Origin: Oceanicaulis sp.
GTDB taxonomy: Bacteria; Pseudomonadota; Alphaproteobacteria; Caulobacterales; Maricaulaceae
Direction: 5' to 3'
Assembly: GCA_040112665.1 (NCBI GenBank)
Contig: CP157796.1
Location: 2,753,501 to 2,817,500, forward strand
Length of the DNA stretch: 64,000 nucleotides
Below the pieces are notes generated by a model. The model saw only the letters and a program-made list of their open reading frames with translations. It did not search any database and had not been told where the DNA came from. Numbering within the stretch: the first letter of the stretch is position 1; the number at the start of each line of letters is the position of its first letter. Shown in pieces: positions 45,804 through 54,329 of this stretch. The position numbers were made by a program, and so were the translations under genes.

Positions 45804-46657
45804 GCGTCTCCGATCTGCCGCCCCTGCGCGAGGTGATCGCGCGGCATTCGCTGGGCGCGGACAAGCGCTTCGGCCAGCACTTCCTGCTCGATCTGAACCT
45901 CACCGGAAAGATCGCCCGGCTCTGCGGCGACATGAGCGAGGCGAGCGTGTTCGAGGTCGGCCCAGGCCCCGGCGGGCTGACCCGCGCGCTCATTGAGCAC
46001 GGCGCTGGCGAGGTGATCGCGATTGAAAAGGATCGCCGCTTCTTGCCCGCGCTCGAAGAGATCGGCGAGGCCTCCGGCGGCGGGCTGAGCGTGGTCGAGG
46101 CCGATGCGCTGGAGGTGGACGAGACAGCGGTGCAGACGCGGTTTTCCACCCGGATGCTCGCTTCGAACCTGCCCTATAACGTCGGCACGGCGCTGCTGAT
46201 CAAATGGCTGCAGGCCGACCCCGCCTGGTGGTCGCGGCTCGTCCTGATGTTTCAGAAGGAAGTCGCCGAACGTGTCGTGGCGCGCGCAGGCGAAAGCCAG
46301 TACGGCCGGCTCGCGATCCTGACTGCAGCCGTCGCGAGCCCGCGCTACGCCTTCACCGTGCCCGCCCGCGCCTTCACCCCGCCGCCCAAGGTCGACAGCG
46401 CCGTGGTGGTGCTCGAGCCCCTGCCCGCGGAGGCGCGCTTTTCCGATCTCGACGCGCTGTCCATCGTCACCGAAAGCGCCTTCGGCCAGCGCCGCAAGAC
46501 CCTGCGCAAATCGCTGGGCCAGGCGGCAGGCAAGGCCGGCGCGAGCAGCGAAGCGCTGCTGGACGCCGCAGGGCTCGATCCCGGCGCACGAGCCGAGACG
46601 ATCCCGCCTGAAGGCTTCTTCGCGCTGGCCCGCGCCTGGCGCGCGGCGAAGGGCTGA
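45800..46657 (+). CDS. rsmA: 16S rRNA (adenine1518/1519-N6)-dimethyltransferase
   Basis: RsmA (KsgA) dimethylates two adjacent adenines at the 3' end of 16S rRNA during 30S maturation. The 285-residue protein has RFGQHFLLDLNLTGKIA, motif I in FEVGPGPGGLTRALIEHGA, EKDRRFLPAL, motif IV ASNLPYNVGTALL (NLPY), and AFTPPPKVDSAVVVL. The start GTG overlaps the pdxA stop. Length and motifs are normal. Confidence 0.96.
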   Translation: MSVSDLPPLREVIARHSLGADKRFGQHFLLDLNLTGKIARLCGDMSEASVFEVGPGPGGLTRALIEHGAGEVIAIEKDRRFLPALEEIGEASGGGLSVVEADALEVDETAVQTRFSTRMLASNLPYNVGTALLIKWLQADPAWWSRLVLMFQKEVAERVVARAGESQYGRLAILTAAVASPRYAFTVPARAFTPPPKVDSAVVVLEPLPAEARFSDLDALSIVTESAFGQRRKTLRKSLGQAAGKAGASSEALLDAAGLDPGARAETIPPEGFFALARAWRAAKG

Positions 46658-46729
46658 CGCGCGCCGCCTGTCATCGGCTCTTTTCCCCAGCAGACTTTCG
46701 ACTCCGCGTCACAGACCGCGATACCATGG

Positions 46730-46747
46730 AGGCGATTCGAATCGCCT
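46730..46747. promoter_or_regulatory. 18-bp perfect palindrome containing two GANTC sites
   Basis: AGGCGATTCGAATCGCCT equals its reverse complement and contains GATTC and GAATC joined in tandem, both GANTC, the target of the CcrM methyltransferase in Caulobacter-like bacteria. It ends 19 bp before the ATG of the NrdJ-like gene, so it may be a methylation-sensitive operator. Confidence 0.5.
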
Positions 46748-46766
46748 GGACGCGTGGAGCCCAGAC

Positions 46767-49304
46767 ATGACCGAGCGCCGCCTCACCCGCCCTGACGCCG
46801 ATCCGGCGGCCGATCTGAGGTTCGAGGCGCGCGAGGTCCTGCCCGCCGATCCCGATCTGATCGAACCCGGCGAGGCGAGCGCGCGCGTGCCCGAAAGCTG
46901 GTCGGCCCGCGCCACGGCCGCCTTCGCAGCGCTGACCGGCGCCGATTTCGATGCTGAACTCGACGCCGAAACCGCCCTGCGCACTCTCGCCGTCACGCTC
47001 GGCGGCGACGACGCGATCGCGCAGGACGAACTCTTCGCGTCCATGCTGGCCCGCGAGGCCTGTCCCGCGCCGGCGATCTGGCGGGGCGAAGCGCTGTTCC
47101 CCGCCCCGCCCCGGCCCGTCGCGAACGCCGGGGATCTGCGCGAGGTGCTGGACACGCTGAACGCCCGCACGATGGGCGAGGCGGCCGCGACCGTCGGCGC
47201 GCGCGTGCTGGCCGAGCGGCTGGAAGCGGTCGCGCTCGCCTGTGTGAACTGCGACGGCTCGACCGAGGAATGCTTCGACCCCAGGCGCAACCGCGCGCTC
47301 GCCCGCGCCGTACGGGCCGCGCGCCGCGACGGCGCGCCGGACGGCATGATCGAGCGCGCCATCGCCCGCGCGCGCCAGGGCGTCACCACGCCCGAAGCCG
47401 GCCTCGGCGCCGCGCCCGACCCGGTCGAGACCCCGCCCGTGCGCCTGGGCGCTGACTTCTTCGACCTGGCTGAAGCCGACGGCGCGCTCGAGACCGGCGA
47501 GCCGGTCCGCGCGCTCTTCACCGACCTGTCCGAAGCGCTGTGGACCCATGGCGCGCCCGCGCTGATTTTCGGCGAGGAGGAAAGCCCCGCGCCGATCGCC
47601 GCCGTGCTTGACCTCGCTGCGTTCGTCACGGAGGGCACGCTGGACGAGGCCGCGCTGAGCCACGCCGCGGCCCTGTGGGGCGGAGCGGCCGAGCGCTGCG
47701 AAGGCGCGCTGACGCTGACCGGGCTCGGCGCGATGCTGACCGCGTGCGCTCTGGCCTATGACAGCGACGCCGCGCGCGATCTCGCCGCCAGGGCGGCCGG
47801 AATCTGCGTCGAGGCGAGCCCCGCCCCGGTCCGCATGGGCCGGCCGGCGGAGCTGGCGCTCGCCTTTCTCGACGCCGCCTCGATCGGCGTGCACCCGCCC
47901 GCAGCCCTCGACGCGCCGGGCGGGGCGGACTTCGCCCCGTGCGTGGCGGCGGCGCTGTCCGATCTCGACGAGGAGGCCCGCGAAGCCGCCCGGCTTCACG
48001 CGCTCGGCCGGCGCTCGCTCACCGGCCTCGGCGCGGACTGGGTCGGCCAGCTCGCCGAGGCGGGCGTGGACGAAGCCGCCTTCGCCCGCATCGACGCGGC
48101 GCTGGCCGACGGCGTGCCGCTGCGCTTCGCGGTCAATCGCTGGAGCCTGGGAGAAACGATCCTGCGCCGCTGCGGCCTGACTGCCGACAAGTTCGAGAAA
48201 GCCGGTCCCCGCCTGCTCGAAGCGCTGGGCGTCGATCCGCTCGACATCGCCGCGGCCGAGCGCTGGGCCCACGGCGCCGGGCGTCTTGATGATTGCGACG
48301 CGCTGAGCCCCGAGCTGCGCGCCGTCTTCACAGATCCCTCGCCCGAGGCGCGCCTGGCCATGGCCGAAGCGGTGGAAGCCTCCCTCGGCGCATCCTGCGG
48401 TCTCGAAATCGCTCTGCCCGGAACCGCCGGCATAGAGGAGGCCGGCGCGATCGCCGCGTCTGCCGCACGGCGCGGGATCCACGCGATCACCGTCCGGCGC
48501 GAGGGCGAAGCGCTTTACGATCTGCTCAACACGATCGAGTTCGAGGGCGGCGATTACGGCCGGCGCGAATTCGTCGCCGAGGAGCGAATCGTCGAGCGTG
48601 TCGTGGAACGCGTCGTCGAGCGCGCCGCCCATCGCCGCAAGCTGCCCGACCGCCGCAAGGGCTACATCCAGAAGGCCACGGTGGGCGGTCACAAGGTCTA
48701 TCTGCACACCGGCGAGTTCGAGGACGGCGAGCTCGGCGAGATCTTCATCGACATGCACAAGGAAGGCGCGGCCTTCCGCTCGCTGATGAACAATTTCGCG
48801 ATCTCGATCTCCATCGGCCTGCAATACGGCGTGCCGCTGGAAGAATATGTCGACGCCTATCTGTTCACCCGGTTCGAGCCCGCCGGCGACGTCGCCGGGA
48901 ACGAGGCGATCAAGCACGCCAGCTCGATCCTGGACTATGTCTTCCGCGAGCTGGCGGTGAGCTATCTCGACCGCGAGGACCTCGCCCACACAGCGCCCTC
49001 GCGCCACGATCCCTCCGGCATCGGCCAGGGCGTCGCCAAGGAGAAGTTCACCGCCGAGACCGACGCGGCGAGCCTCATCTCCAAGGGCTTTTCGCGCGGC
49101 CAGCTGCCCGACAACGTGGTGATGCTCGGCGCGCGTCCGCCGAAGAGCGGCTCGGGCGCGGCGCGCGGCGGGGCGGAGCCGAGCCCCAAGCGGGACTATC
49201 ACGGCGAGCCCTGCCCCGAATGCGGGCACTTCACGCTCATCGAGACCGGCGCGGAGCTCGATTGCGACGCCTGCGGCTGGTCCGGCCCGCCGCCGGGCGG
49301 CTGA
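46767..49304 (+). CDS. NrdJ-like class II ribonucleotide reductase paralogue, catalytically degenerate (TSCPD-domain protein)
   Basis: The 845-residue protein follows alphaproteobacterial B12-dependent ribonucleotide reductase from end to end but is shorter than active NrdJ (about 1200). N-terminus ERRLTRPDADPAADLRF matches NrdJ. ACVNCDGSTEECFDPRRN (158-175) and PDGMIERAIARARQG (191-205) match its mid-region, and HALGRRSLTG to WSLGETILRRCG (about 411-470) a later part. Residues about 625-735 are a well-conserved TSCPD domain (LPDRRKGYIQKATVGGHKVY, EIFIDMHKEGAAFRSLMNNF). Residues 816-836 are a zinc ribbon (CPECG, CDACG). The barrel's catalytic cysteine segments are deleted or replaced: where NrdJ has NPCSEYMF and DTACNLASLN, this has an Ala/Glu-rich run (about 268-290). 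A genuine NrdJ should lie elsewhere. GGAG precedes ATG 46767. Confidence 0.85.
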   Translation: MTERRLTRPDADPAADLRFEAREVLPADPDLIEPGEASARVPESWSARATAAFAALTGADFDAELDAETALRTLAVTLGGDDAIAQDELFASMLAREACPAPAIWRGEALFPAPPRPVANAGDLREVLDTLNARTMGEAAATVGARVLAERLEAVALACVNCDGSTEECFDPRRNRALARAVRAARRDGAPDGMIERAIARARQGVTTPEAGLGAAPDPVETPPVRLGADFFDLAEADGALETGEPVRALFTDLSEALWTHGAPALIFGEEESPAPIAAVLDLAAFVTEGTLDEAALSHAAALWGGAAERCEGALTLTGLGAMLTACALAYDSDAARDLAARAAGICVEASPAPVRMGRPAELALAFLDAASIGVHPPAALDAPGGADFAPCVAAALSDLDEEAREAARLHALGRRSLTGLGADWVGQLAEAGVDEAAFARIDAALADGVPLRFAVNRWSLGETILRRCGLTADKFEKAGPRLLEALGVDPLDIAAAERWAHGAGRLDDCDALSPELRAVFTDPSPEARLAMAEAVEASLGASCGLEIALPGTAGIEEAGAIAASAARRGIHAITVRREGEALYDLLNTIEFEGGDYGRREFVAEERIVERVVERVVERAAHRRKLPDRRKGYIQKATVGGHKVYLHTGEFEDGELGEIFIDMHKEGAAFRSLMNNFAISISIGLQYGVPLEEYVDAYLFTRFEPAGDVAGNEAIKHASSILDYVFRELAVSYLDREDLAHTAPSRHDPSGIGQGVAKEKFTAETDAASLISKGFSRGQLPDNVVMLGARPPKSGSGAARGGAEPSPKRDYHGEPCPECGHFTLIETGAELDCDACGWSGPPPGG

Positions 49305-49392
49305 CGCCCTCCCTCTGCGACCAAGCGCAGCAGGAACAGGCGGGCGGGCGCGCCCGTTTCCCTGTTCCATGCACGCTGACGGAGCGGGGTCG

Positions 49393-49854
49393 ATGGCCCG
49401 AGAACGCGACGACGACCGCGAGGAGAAACCCGGTCAGGCACGGCCGGACGCGCCGGAAGCGACGCCTGCGCGCCCTGAAAACGCGCCGCTCGACGCCGCG
49501 GACGCCGGGCCTGACGCTGAAACTCCGCGCGGGCCGACCTCCAGGCTGAAAGCGCAGATCGAGACCGGTGCCTCGGGCGACAAGGTCGCCTATCCCGATC
49601 CCGGCGCCAGCCCGCTGGGCACCGATGACGAGGCCGCCGGCCGTCCCCCGGAGCCCGAGCGCGTCGAGATGTCGATGAAGGCGGAGCACCGCGCCGATCC
49701 GGCCGGTCATCCGCCGCGCCAGACCGCGCCGCGTCCGGGCCCTGTGGAAGACGGCGCCCCGCCGCGGGTGGAGACCTCGGCCAAGTTCAAGCTCGGCGTG
49801 GCTGCGGCCGCCGCCTTGGTGATCGTGATCGCGTTGGTCGTAGCGCTCAGCTGA
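49393..49854 (+). CDS. Small membrane-anchored protein with disordered N-terminal region
   Basis: The 153-residue protein has a hydrophilic, Pro/Ala/Glu/Asp-rich body (about 1-125) and a single C-terminal hydrophobic helix, KFKLGVAAAAALVIVIALVV. The helix suggests tail anchoring in the inner membrane with a cytoplasmic N-terminus. No family is recognised. I take ATG 49393 because GGAG lies 8 nt upstream; ATG 49369 would add MHADGAGS. It follows the NrdJ-like gene by 88 bp and precedes the pentapeptide genes; no functional link is visible. Confidence 0.65.
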   Translation: MARERDDDREEKPGQARPDAPEATPARPENAPLDAADAGPDAETPRGPTSRLKAQIETGASGDKVAYPDPGASPLGTDDEAAGRPPEPERVEMSMKAEHRADPAGHPPRQTAPRPGPVEDGAPPRVETSAKFKLGVAAAAALVIVIALVVALS

Positions 49855-49919
49855 CCGCCCGCCCCCGCTCAGGCCCGCGGCTTGCAGCGAGGCCCCAGCG
49901 CGAAGAAAGAGGGCGTGCC

Positions 49920-50411
49920 ATGTTGAAACAGTTCCTGACCGCGATTGCCGTGCTGCTCGCCGCCGCCGGCGCCGCCGCAGCGCAGAACGCCTCGGAAATC
50001 GCGCGCCTGCAGGCCGGGCGCGACTGCCCGAACTGCAATCTCTTCCAGGCCGACCTGACCTACCGCGACCTGCCCGGCGTGAACCTCGCCGGCTCGCGGC
50101 TGCGCCAGGCCGATCTCAGCCTTGCGACGATGAACGGCGCGCGGTTCGACCGCGCGGACATGTCGGTGGCGAACCTGTTCGGCGCGCGTTTCACCGGCGC
50201 GAGTTTCCGAAACACGAATCTCAGGCGCGCCAATCTCGTGGGCGCCCATTTCGGCGGCGCGGACATGAGCGGTGCGGCGCTGGACGGGGCGATCCTGTCC
50301 GGCGCGGAGCTTCAGACCGCTCGCGGTCTGACCCAGGCCCAGCTCGACGCCGCCTGCGGCGACGCGCGCACCCGGCTGCCGGCCGGCCTGCGCATCCTGT
50401 CTTGCAGCTGA
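49920..50411 (+). CDS. Exported pentapeptide-repeat protein (short)
   Basis: The 163-residue protein has a signal peptide (MLKQFLTAIAVLLAAAGAAAA, cleaved before QNASE), then about 15 pentapeptide repeats of the A(D/N)LXX type (LFQADLTYRDLPGVNLAGS, ARFDRADMSVANLFGARF). These would form a right-handed beta-helix in the periplasm. DCPNCNLF near the start and a C-terminal cysteine (ILSCS) may form a disulfide; the same DCPxC motif opens the next gene. The C-terminal ALTQAQLDAACGDA cap resembles other pentapeptide proteins. Function unknown. The next gene begins 60 bp downstream. Confidence 0.88.
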   Translation: MLKQFLTAIAVLLAAAGAAAAQNASEIARLQAGRDCPNCNLFQADLTYRDLPGVNLAGSRLRQADLSLATMNGARFDRADMSVANLFGARFTGASFRNTNLRRANLVGAHFGGADMSGAALDGAILSGAELQTARGLTQAQLDAACGDARTRLPAGLRILSCS

Positions 50412-50470
50412 CCGTCCGCTTACCGCGATTTAAGTCGCGTTCTGCAGCCGGGTTTACTAGGTTCGCGAGC

Positions 50471-51754
50471 ATGGCCTTGCGCACCCTTTTCCTCTCCGCC
50501 TGCCTCGCCGCGCTCGCCGCCGGCCAGGCCGACGCCTACGATCCGCACCGCCGGCTCGTGATCGGCGGAGACTGCCCGGCCTGCGATTTCGCGGACGCCA
50601 ATCTCGCCGGCGCGCAGTTTCTGGGCGGCGACTTTTCAGGCGCGGATTTCTCCCATGCCGAGCTTCTGGGCGCGCGCCTGGCGGACCTGACGCTCGACGG
50701 CGCGAACCTGTCGCACGCCTCGCTGACCGAGGCGCGGCTGGCGAACGTCTCGCTCGAAGACGCGGACCTTGAACATGTCGGCTTCGGCCGCGCGCGCCTG
50801 CACCGGGTGCGCTTCGGCGGCGCGCGGCTCGAACGCGCCCAGCTCGACGGCGCGGTCTTTCTGCTCGCTGATTTCACCTCCGCCGATCTCGGCCAGGCCG
50901 AAGCCCGCGACGCGGTCTTCCGCCAGGCCGACTTCCAGAGCGCGGACATGCGCGGCGCGAAGATGGGCCAGGCCCACTTCTTCGGCGCGCGTCTGACGGC
51001 GGCCGATCTTCGCGGCGCAGAGCTCGATCAGGCGATCTTCGAGAACGCCGATCTGTCCAACGCCGACTTCCGGAACGCACGGCTCGACGGCGCGCGCTTC
51101 GTCGCAGTGAACCTCACGGGCGCGGATTTCCGCGGCGCGTCGGGTCTGGTCGCGGAAACCTTCCGGCATGTCTGCGGGGCCGAAGCGCGCGGTCTTCCCG
51201 ACGGGCTCGCTGTGGCGGCCTGCGACGGCGCGACGGCCACGCGCACGACCGTTTCGGTGAACCCCGAACGCATCGCCCAGCGCCGCGCACAGATGGAACA
51301 GGCGCGCGCCGCGTTCGAACGCGCCATCGCCGAGGTCGAGCAGTCCATCGACATGCGGTCCGAAGCGCACGGCGAAGCCCTGGCCGCGGCTCATCAGGCG
51401 CTCGAAGGCGCCCTGCGCGCGCTGGAAGAACAGGGCGCCGCAAAGGCCGGATACGAGCAGAGCTTCAGCTTCGAGATCCGCAGCGCCGAACTCGGCGAGC
51501 CGATCCGAGTGATCCTGCAAAGCGCCGGAGAGCCGCCGCGCCCGCCGCTCGCCCCGCTGCCGCCCGATGTCGAGCTCGAAGGCGGACCGGGCGAACTCGC
51601 CGCGGCGATGGCCCGGATCGAACGCGAGCGCGAACGCGCGGAGGCCGAGGCTGAACGCCACGCGCAGGCTGAGGAACGCCGGCGCGAGCGCGAAGCCGAG
51701 CGCCAACAGCGGCGCAACGAAAACGAAAACGATACTGGCGGCGGGCCACGCTGA
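50471..51754 (+). CDS. Exported pentapeptide-repeat protein (long, with coiled-coil tail)
   Basis: The 427-residue protein has a signal peptide (MALRTLFLSACLAALAAGQADA). DCPACDFADANLAGAQFLGG follows, starting about 40 pentapeptide repeats up to residue about 235, capped by LVAETFRHVCGAEARG. The C-terminal 180 residues are helical and charged: QRRAQMEQARAAFERAIAEVEQS and a basic tail of ERxRE repeats (EAEAERHAQAEERRREREAE), probably coiled coil. Pentapeptide beta-helices can mimic DNA or bind partners, but in the periplasm the role is unknown. ATG 50471 starts the signal peptide; the frame upstream to 50402 adds unlikely residues. It shares the DCPxC motif with the gene before it. Confidence 0.88.
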   Translation: MALRTLFLSACLAALAAGQADAYDPHRRLVIGGDCPACDFADANLAGAQFLGGDFSGADFSHAELLGARLADLTLDGANLSHASLTEARLANVSLEDADLEHVGFGRARLHRVRFGGARLERAQLDGAVFLLADFTSADLGQAEARDAVFRQADFQSADMRGAKMGQAHFFGARLTAADLRGAELDQAIFENADLSNADFRNARLDGARFVAVNLTGADFRGASGLVAETFRHVCGAEARGLPDGLAVAACDGATATRTTVSVNPERIAQRRAQMEQARAAFERAIAEVEQSIDMRSEAHGEALAAAHQALEGALRALEEQGAAKAGYEQSFSFEIRSAELGEPIRVILQSAGEPPRPPLAPLPPDVELEGGPGELAAAMARIERERERAEAEAERHAQAEERRREREAERQQRRNENENDTGGGPR

Positions 51755-51818
51755 CCGGCGGGCTCTGGCCGCCTCGGTCCTGATCCGGCACGATGGGACG
51801 ATCTGACCGGAGACGTCC

Positions 51819-52913
51819 ATGACCGCAGAGACCGAAGCCTCCTCCCCAGCCCTGGACATCGCGCGCGACGCGCCTGTGATGGTCACCGGCGCCACCGGTT
51901 ATGTCGCCGGCCGGCTGATCGAGCGCCTGCTCGAGCTGGGGCTGACCGTGCACGCCACGGTGCGCGACCCGGCGAACGAAGAAAAGCGCGCCGCGCTCGA
52001 CGCGCTCGCTGCACGCAGCGCCGGCGAGATCCGCTATTTCAAGGCCGATCTCGAAAACCCCGAGGACTTCGACGCGCCGATGGCGGGCTGCCGGGTGGTG
52101 TTCCACACCGCCTCGCCCTTCCGGCTCGACATCAAGGACGCAAAGCGCGACCTGGTCGATCCGGCGGTGAACGGCGCGCGCAACGCACTCGGCGCGGCGA
52201 ACCGCACCCAGAGCGTGGAGCGGGTGGTGCTGACCTCCTCCTGTGCGGCGATCTACGGCGACAACGCCGATCTCGCCGACGCGCCGGGCGGGGTGCTGAC
52301 CGAGGATGTCTGGAACACCTCCTCGACGCTCGGCCACCAGCCCTATTCCTTCTCAAAGACCGAGGCCGAACGCGAAGCCTGGCGCATCGCGGACGCCCAG
52401 GATCGCTGGCGGCTCGTGGCGGTCAATCCCAGCTTCGTGATCGGTCCGGCGATCGATCCCGGCGCCGGCTCTGAATCGCTGTCGCTGATCAGCCGGATCG
52501 GAAACGGCGCGCTGAAGACCGGCGTGCCGCATCTCGAGATCGGCGCGGTGGACGTGCGCGACGTCGCCGAAGCGCATATCCGCGCGGGCTTCCTGCCCGG
52601 CGCGGAAGGCCGGCATATCGTCTCGGCGCGGACGACGCGGCTTATGGAAATCGCGGAGATATTGCGCGCGCGCTTCGGCGGCGATTATCCGCTGCCAAAG
52701 GCCGAGCTTCCCAAATGGATGGTCTGGCTGGTGGGGCCGATGGCCGACCCCACGCTCACCCGCCGCATGGTCTCGCGCAATGTCGGCTGGCCGTTCAGGG
52801 CGGACAACACGAAGTCACGCGCATCGCTCGGTATGGAATACCGCGCGATCGAGCCGGGCCTTGAAGAGATGTTCGCCCAGCTGATCGAGGCCGGGCGCAT
52901 CAAGCAGCGCTAG
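51819..52913 (+). CDS. NAD-dependent epimerase/dehydratase (dihydroflavonol-4-reductase-like SDR)
   Basis: The 364-residue protein is an extended short-chain dehydrogenase. It has the NAD(P)-binding TGATGYVAGRLIERLLELG, VHATVRDP, and VLTSSCAAIYGDNADL followed by the active-site Tyr/Lys in YSFSKTEAEREAW. PSFVIGPAIDPG follows, as in dihydroflavonol/cinnamoyl-CoA reductase relatives. The substrate cannot be named; bacterial members reduce assorted carbonyls. It is alone on its strand and converges with gltX, overlapping its stop by 4 nt. Confidence 0.9.
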   Translation: MTAETEASSPALDIARDAPVMVTGATGYVAGRLIERLLELGLTVHATVRDPANEEKRAALDALAARSAGEIRYFKADLENPEDFDAPMAGCRVVFHTASPFRLDIKDAKRDLVDPAVNGARNALGAANRTQSVERVVLTSSCAAIYGDNADLADAPGGVLTEDVWNTSSTLGHQPYSFSKTEAEREAWRIADAQDRWRLVAVNPSFVIGPAIDPGAGSESLSLISRIGNGALKTGVPHLEIGAVDVRDVAEAHIRAGFLPGAEGRHIVSARTTRLMEIAEILRARFGGDYPLPKAELPKWMVWLVGPMADPTLTRRMVSRNVGWPFRADNTKSRASLGMEYRAIEPGLEEMFAQLIEAGRIKQR

Positions 52914-54256
52914 GCGGTCTCGCCTGAGAGGCGCTTTTTCGCGGTCTCCGACCCGATGAGCGGCAGGATCGCGGCCATTTCCGGCCCCCGCTCCTGCCCC
53001 GTCAGCGCCAGGCGCAGCGGCATGAAGAGCTGTTTGCCCTTCCGGCCGGTCTTTTCTTTCAGCGCGCTCGTCCACTCCCCCCAGGTGTCCGGCCCCAGCG
53101 GATCGTCGGGCAGCAGGGCGGCGGCCTCGGCGGCGAAGTCCGCGTCATCGATGATCGGCTCGACCGGGCCTTCGACCAGGCTCTGCCATTCGGCCACCTC
53201 GCGCACCCGCTCGAGATTGGGCCGCACGGTCGTCCAGAACGCCTCTCCGCGGTCCGCGCCGAGTTCCGACAGCCGGTCCTTCACCGCCTCATAAGAAAGG
53301 CCGTGCACGAGCCTGGCGTTCAGGCGCGCGAGATCGGCCGGGTCGAACTTCGCCGGGGTGCGGGAGATCTTGGCGAAATCGAACTCCGCGGCCAGCGCGT
53401 CGACGCTGTCGCGGATCTCCACCGGGTCGGACGTACCGATCTTGGCGAGCAGGGAGAGCACGGCCATCGGCTCGAACCCTTCCACCGTACGCAGATCGGC
53501 GATGGCGAGCGAACCCAGGCGCTTGGAGAGCTTTTCCCCGTCCGGGCCGACCAGAAGCGGAAAATGGCCCATGCGCGGCGCTGCGCCCTTTCCGCCCAGC
53601 GCTTCGAAAATCTCGATCTGGGCGGCGGAGTTGGTGACGTGGTCCTCGCCGCGGATGATGTCGGTGATCCCCGCCTCGATGTCGTCCACCACGCTGGGCA
53701 GGGTGTAGAGATAGCTGCCGTCGGCGCGGATCAGGATCGGGTCGGAGACCGAGCTGGTCTCGATATGGCTCGGCCCGCGCACGAGATCGGTCCACTCGAT
53801 CCGGCCGCCCGAGAGCTTGAAGCGCCAGTGCGGCGTGCGGCCCTCGGCCTCGAGCGCGGCGCGCTCTTCACTGGAAAGCTTTAGCGCGGCGCGATCATAG
53901 ACCGGCGGCTTGCCCTGGGCGCGCTGGATCTTGCGCTTTCTGTCGAGCTCGTCCTCGGTCTCGTAGCACGGATAAAGCAGGCCCTTTCCGATGAGGTCGG
54001 CCTTGGCCGCCTCATAGCGGTCGAAGCGGGCGGACTGGTTGAAGGTCTCGTCCCAGTCGAGCCCGAGCCAGCTCAGATCGTCCTTGATCTGCTGCTCGTA
54101 TTCGGCGGTCGAGCGTTCGAGATCGGTGTCGTCGATCCGCAGCAGCACCTGCCCGGAATGCGCGCGCGCATAGAGCACGTTCATCAGCGCGGTGCGCACG
54201 TTGCCCACGTGCAGGCGGCCCGTCGGGCTCGGGGCGAAGCGGACTTTGACGGTCAT
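52910..54256 (-). CDS. gltX: Glutamyl-tRNA synthetase
   Basis: GltX charges tRNA-Glu with glutamate. The 448-residue protein has the HIGH-like motif in FAPSPTGRLHVGNVRTAL and the KMSKS-like motif KLSKRLGS, plus VRGEDH-type IIRGEDHVTNSAAQI for glutamate/tRNA recognition, and the C-terminal anticodon-binding helices. Alphaproteobacteria often have two gltX genes; whether this one also mischarges tRNA-Gln cannot be decided from these motifs. ATG 54256 is normal; the gene ends against the SDR. Confidence 0.95.
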   Translation of the reverse strand: MTVKVRFAPSPTGRLHVGNVRTALMNVLYARAHSGQVLLRIDDTDLERSTAEYEQQIKDDLSWLGLDWDETFNQSARFDRYEAAKADLIGKGLLYPCYETEDELDRKRKIQRAQGKPPVYDRAALKLSSEERAALEAEGRTPHWRFKLSGGRIEWTDLVRGPSHIETSSVSDPILIRADGSYLYTLPSVVDDIEAGITDIIRGEDHVTNSAAQIEIFEALGGKGAAPRMGHFPLLVGPDGEKLSKRLGSLAIADLRTVEGFEPMAVLSLLAKIGTSDPVEIRDSVDALAAEFDFAKISRTPAKFDPADLARLNARLVHGLSYEAVKDRLSELGADRGEAFWTTVRPNLERVREVAEWQSLVEGPVEPIIDDADFAAEAAALLPDDPLGPDTWGEWTSALKEKTGRKGKQLFMPLRLALTGQERGPEMAAILPLIGSETAKKRLSGETA

Positions 54257-54329
54257 GAACGGCTCTTTTCAAGGCGCGCCGACGGGGCTGTCGCGCGGAT
54301 GCGGGCTCTACCCGAGACCGGGCCTGAAA

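Noticed and set aside
46671..49370. 899-residue minus-strand open frame opposite the NrdJ-like gene
   Set aside because: No recognisable domain, and the plus-strand protein matches NrdJ/TSCPD along its length.
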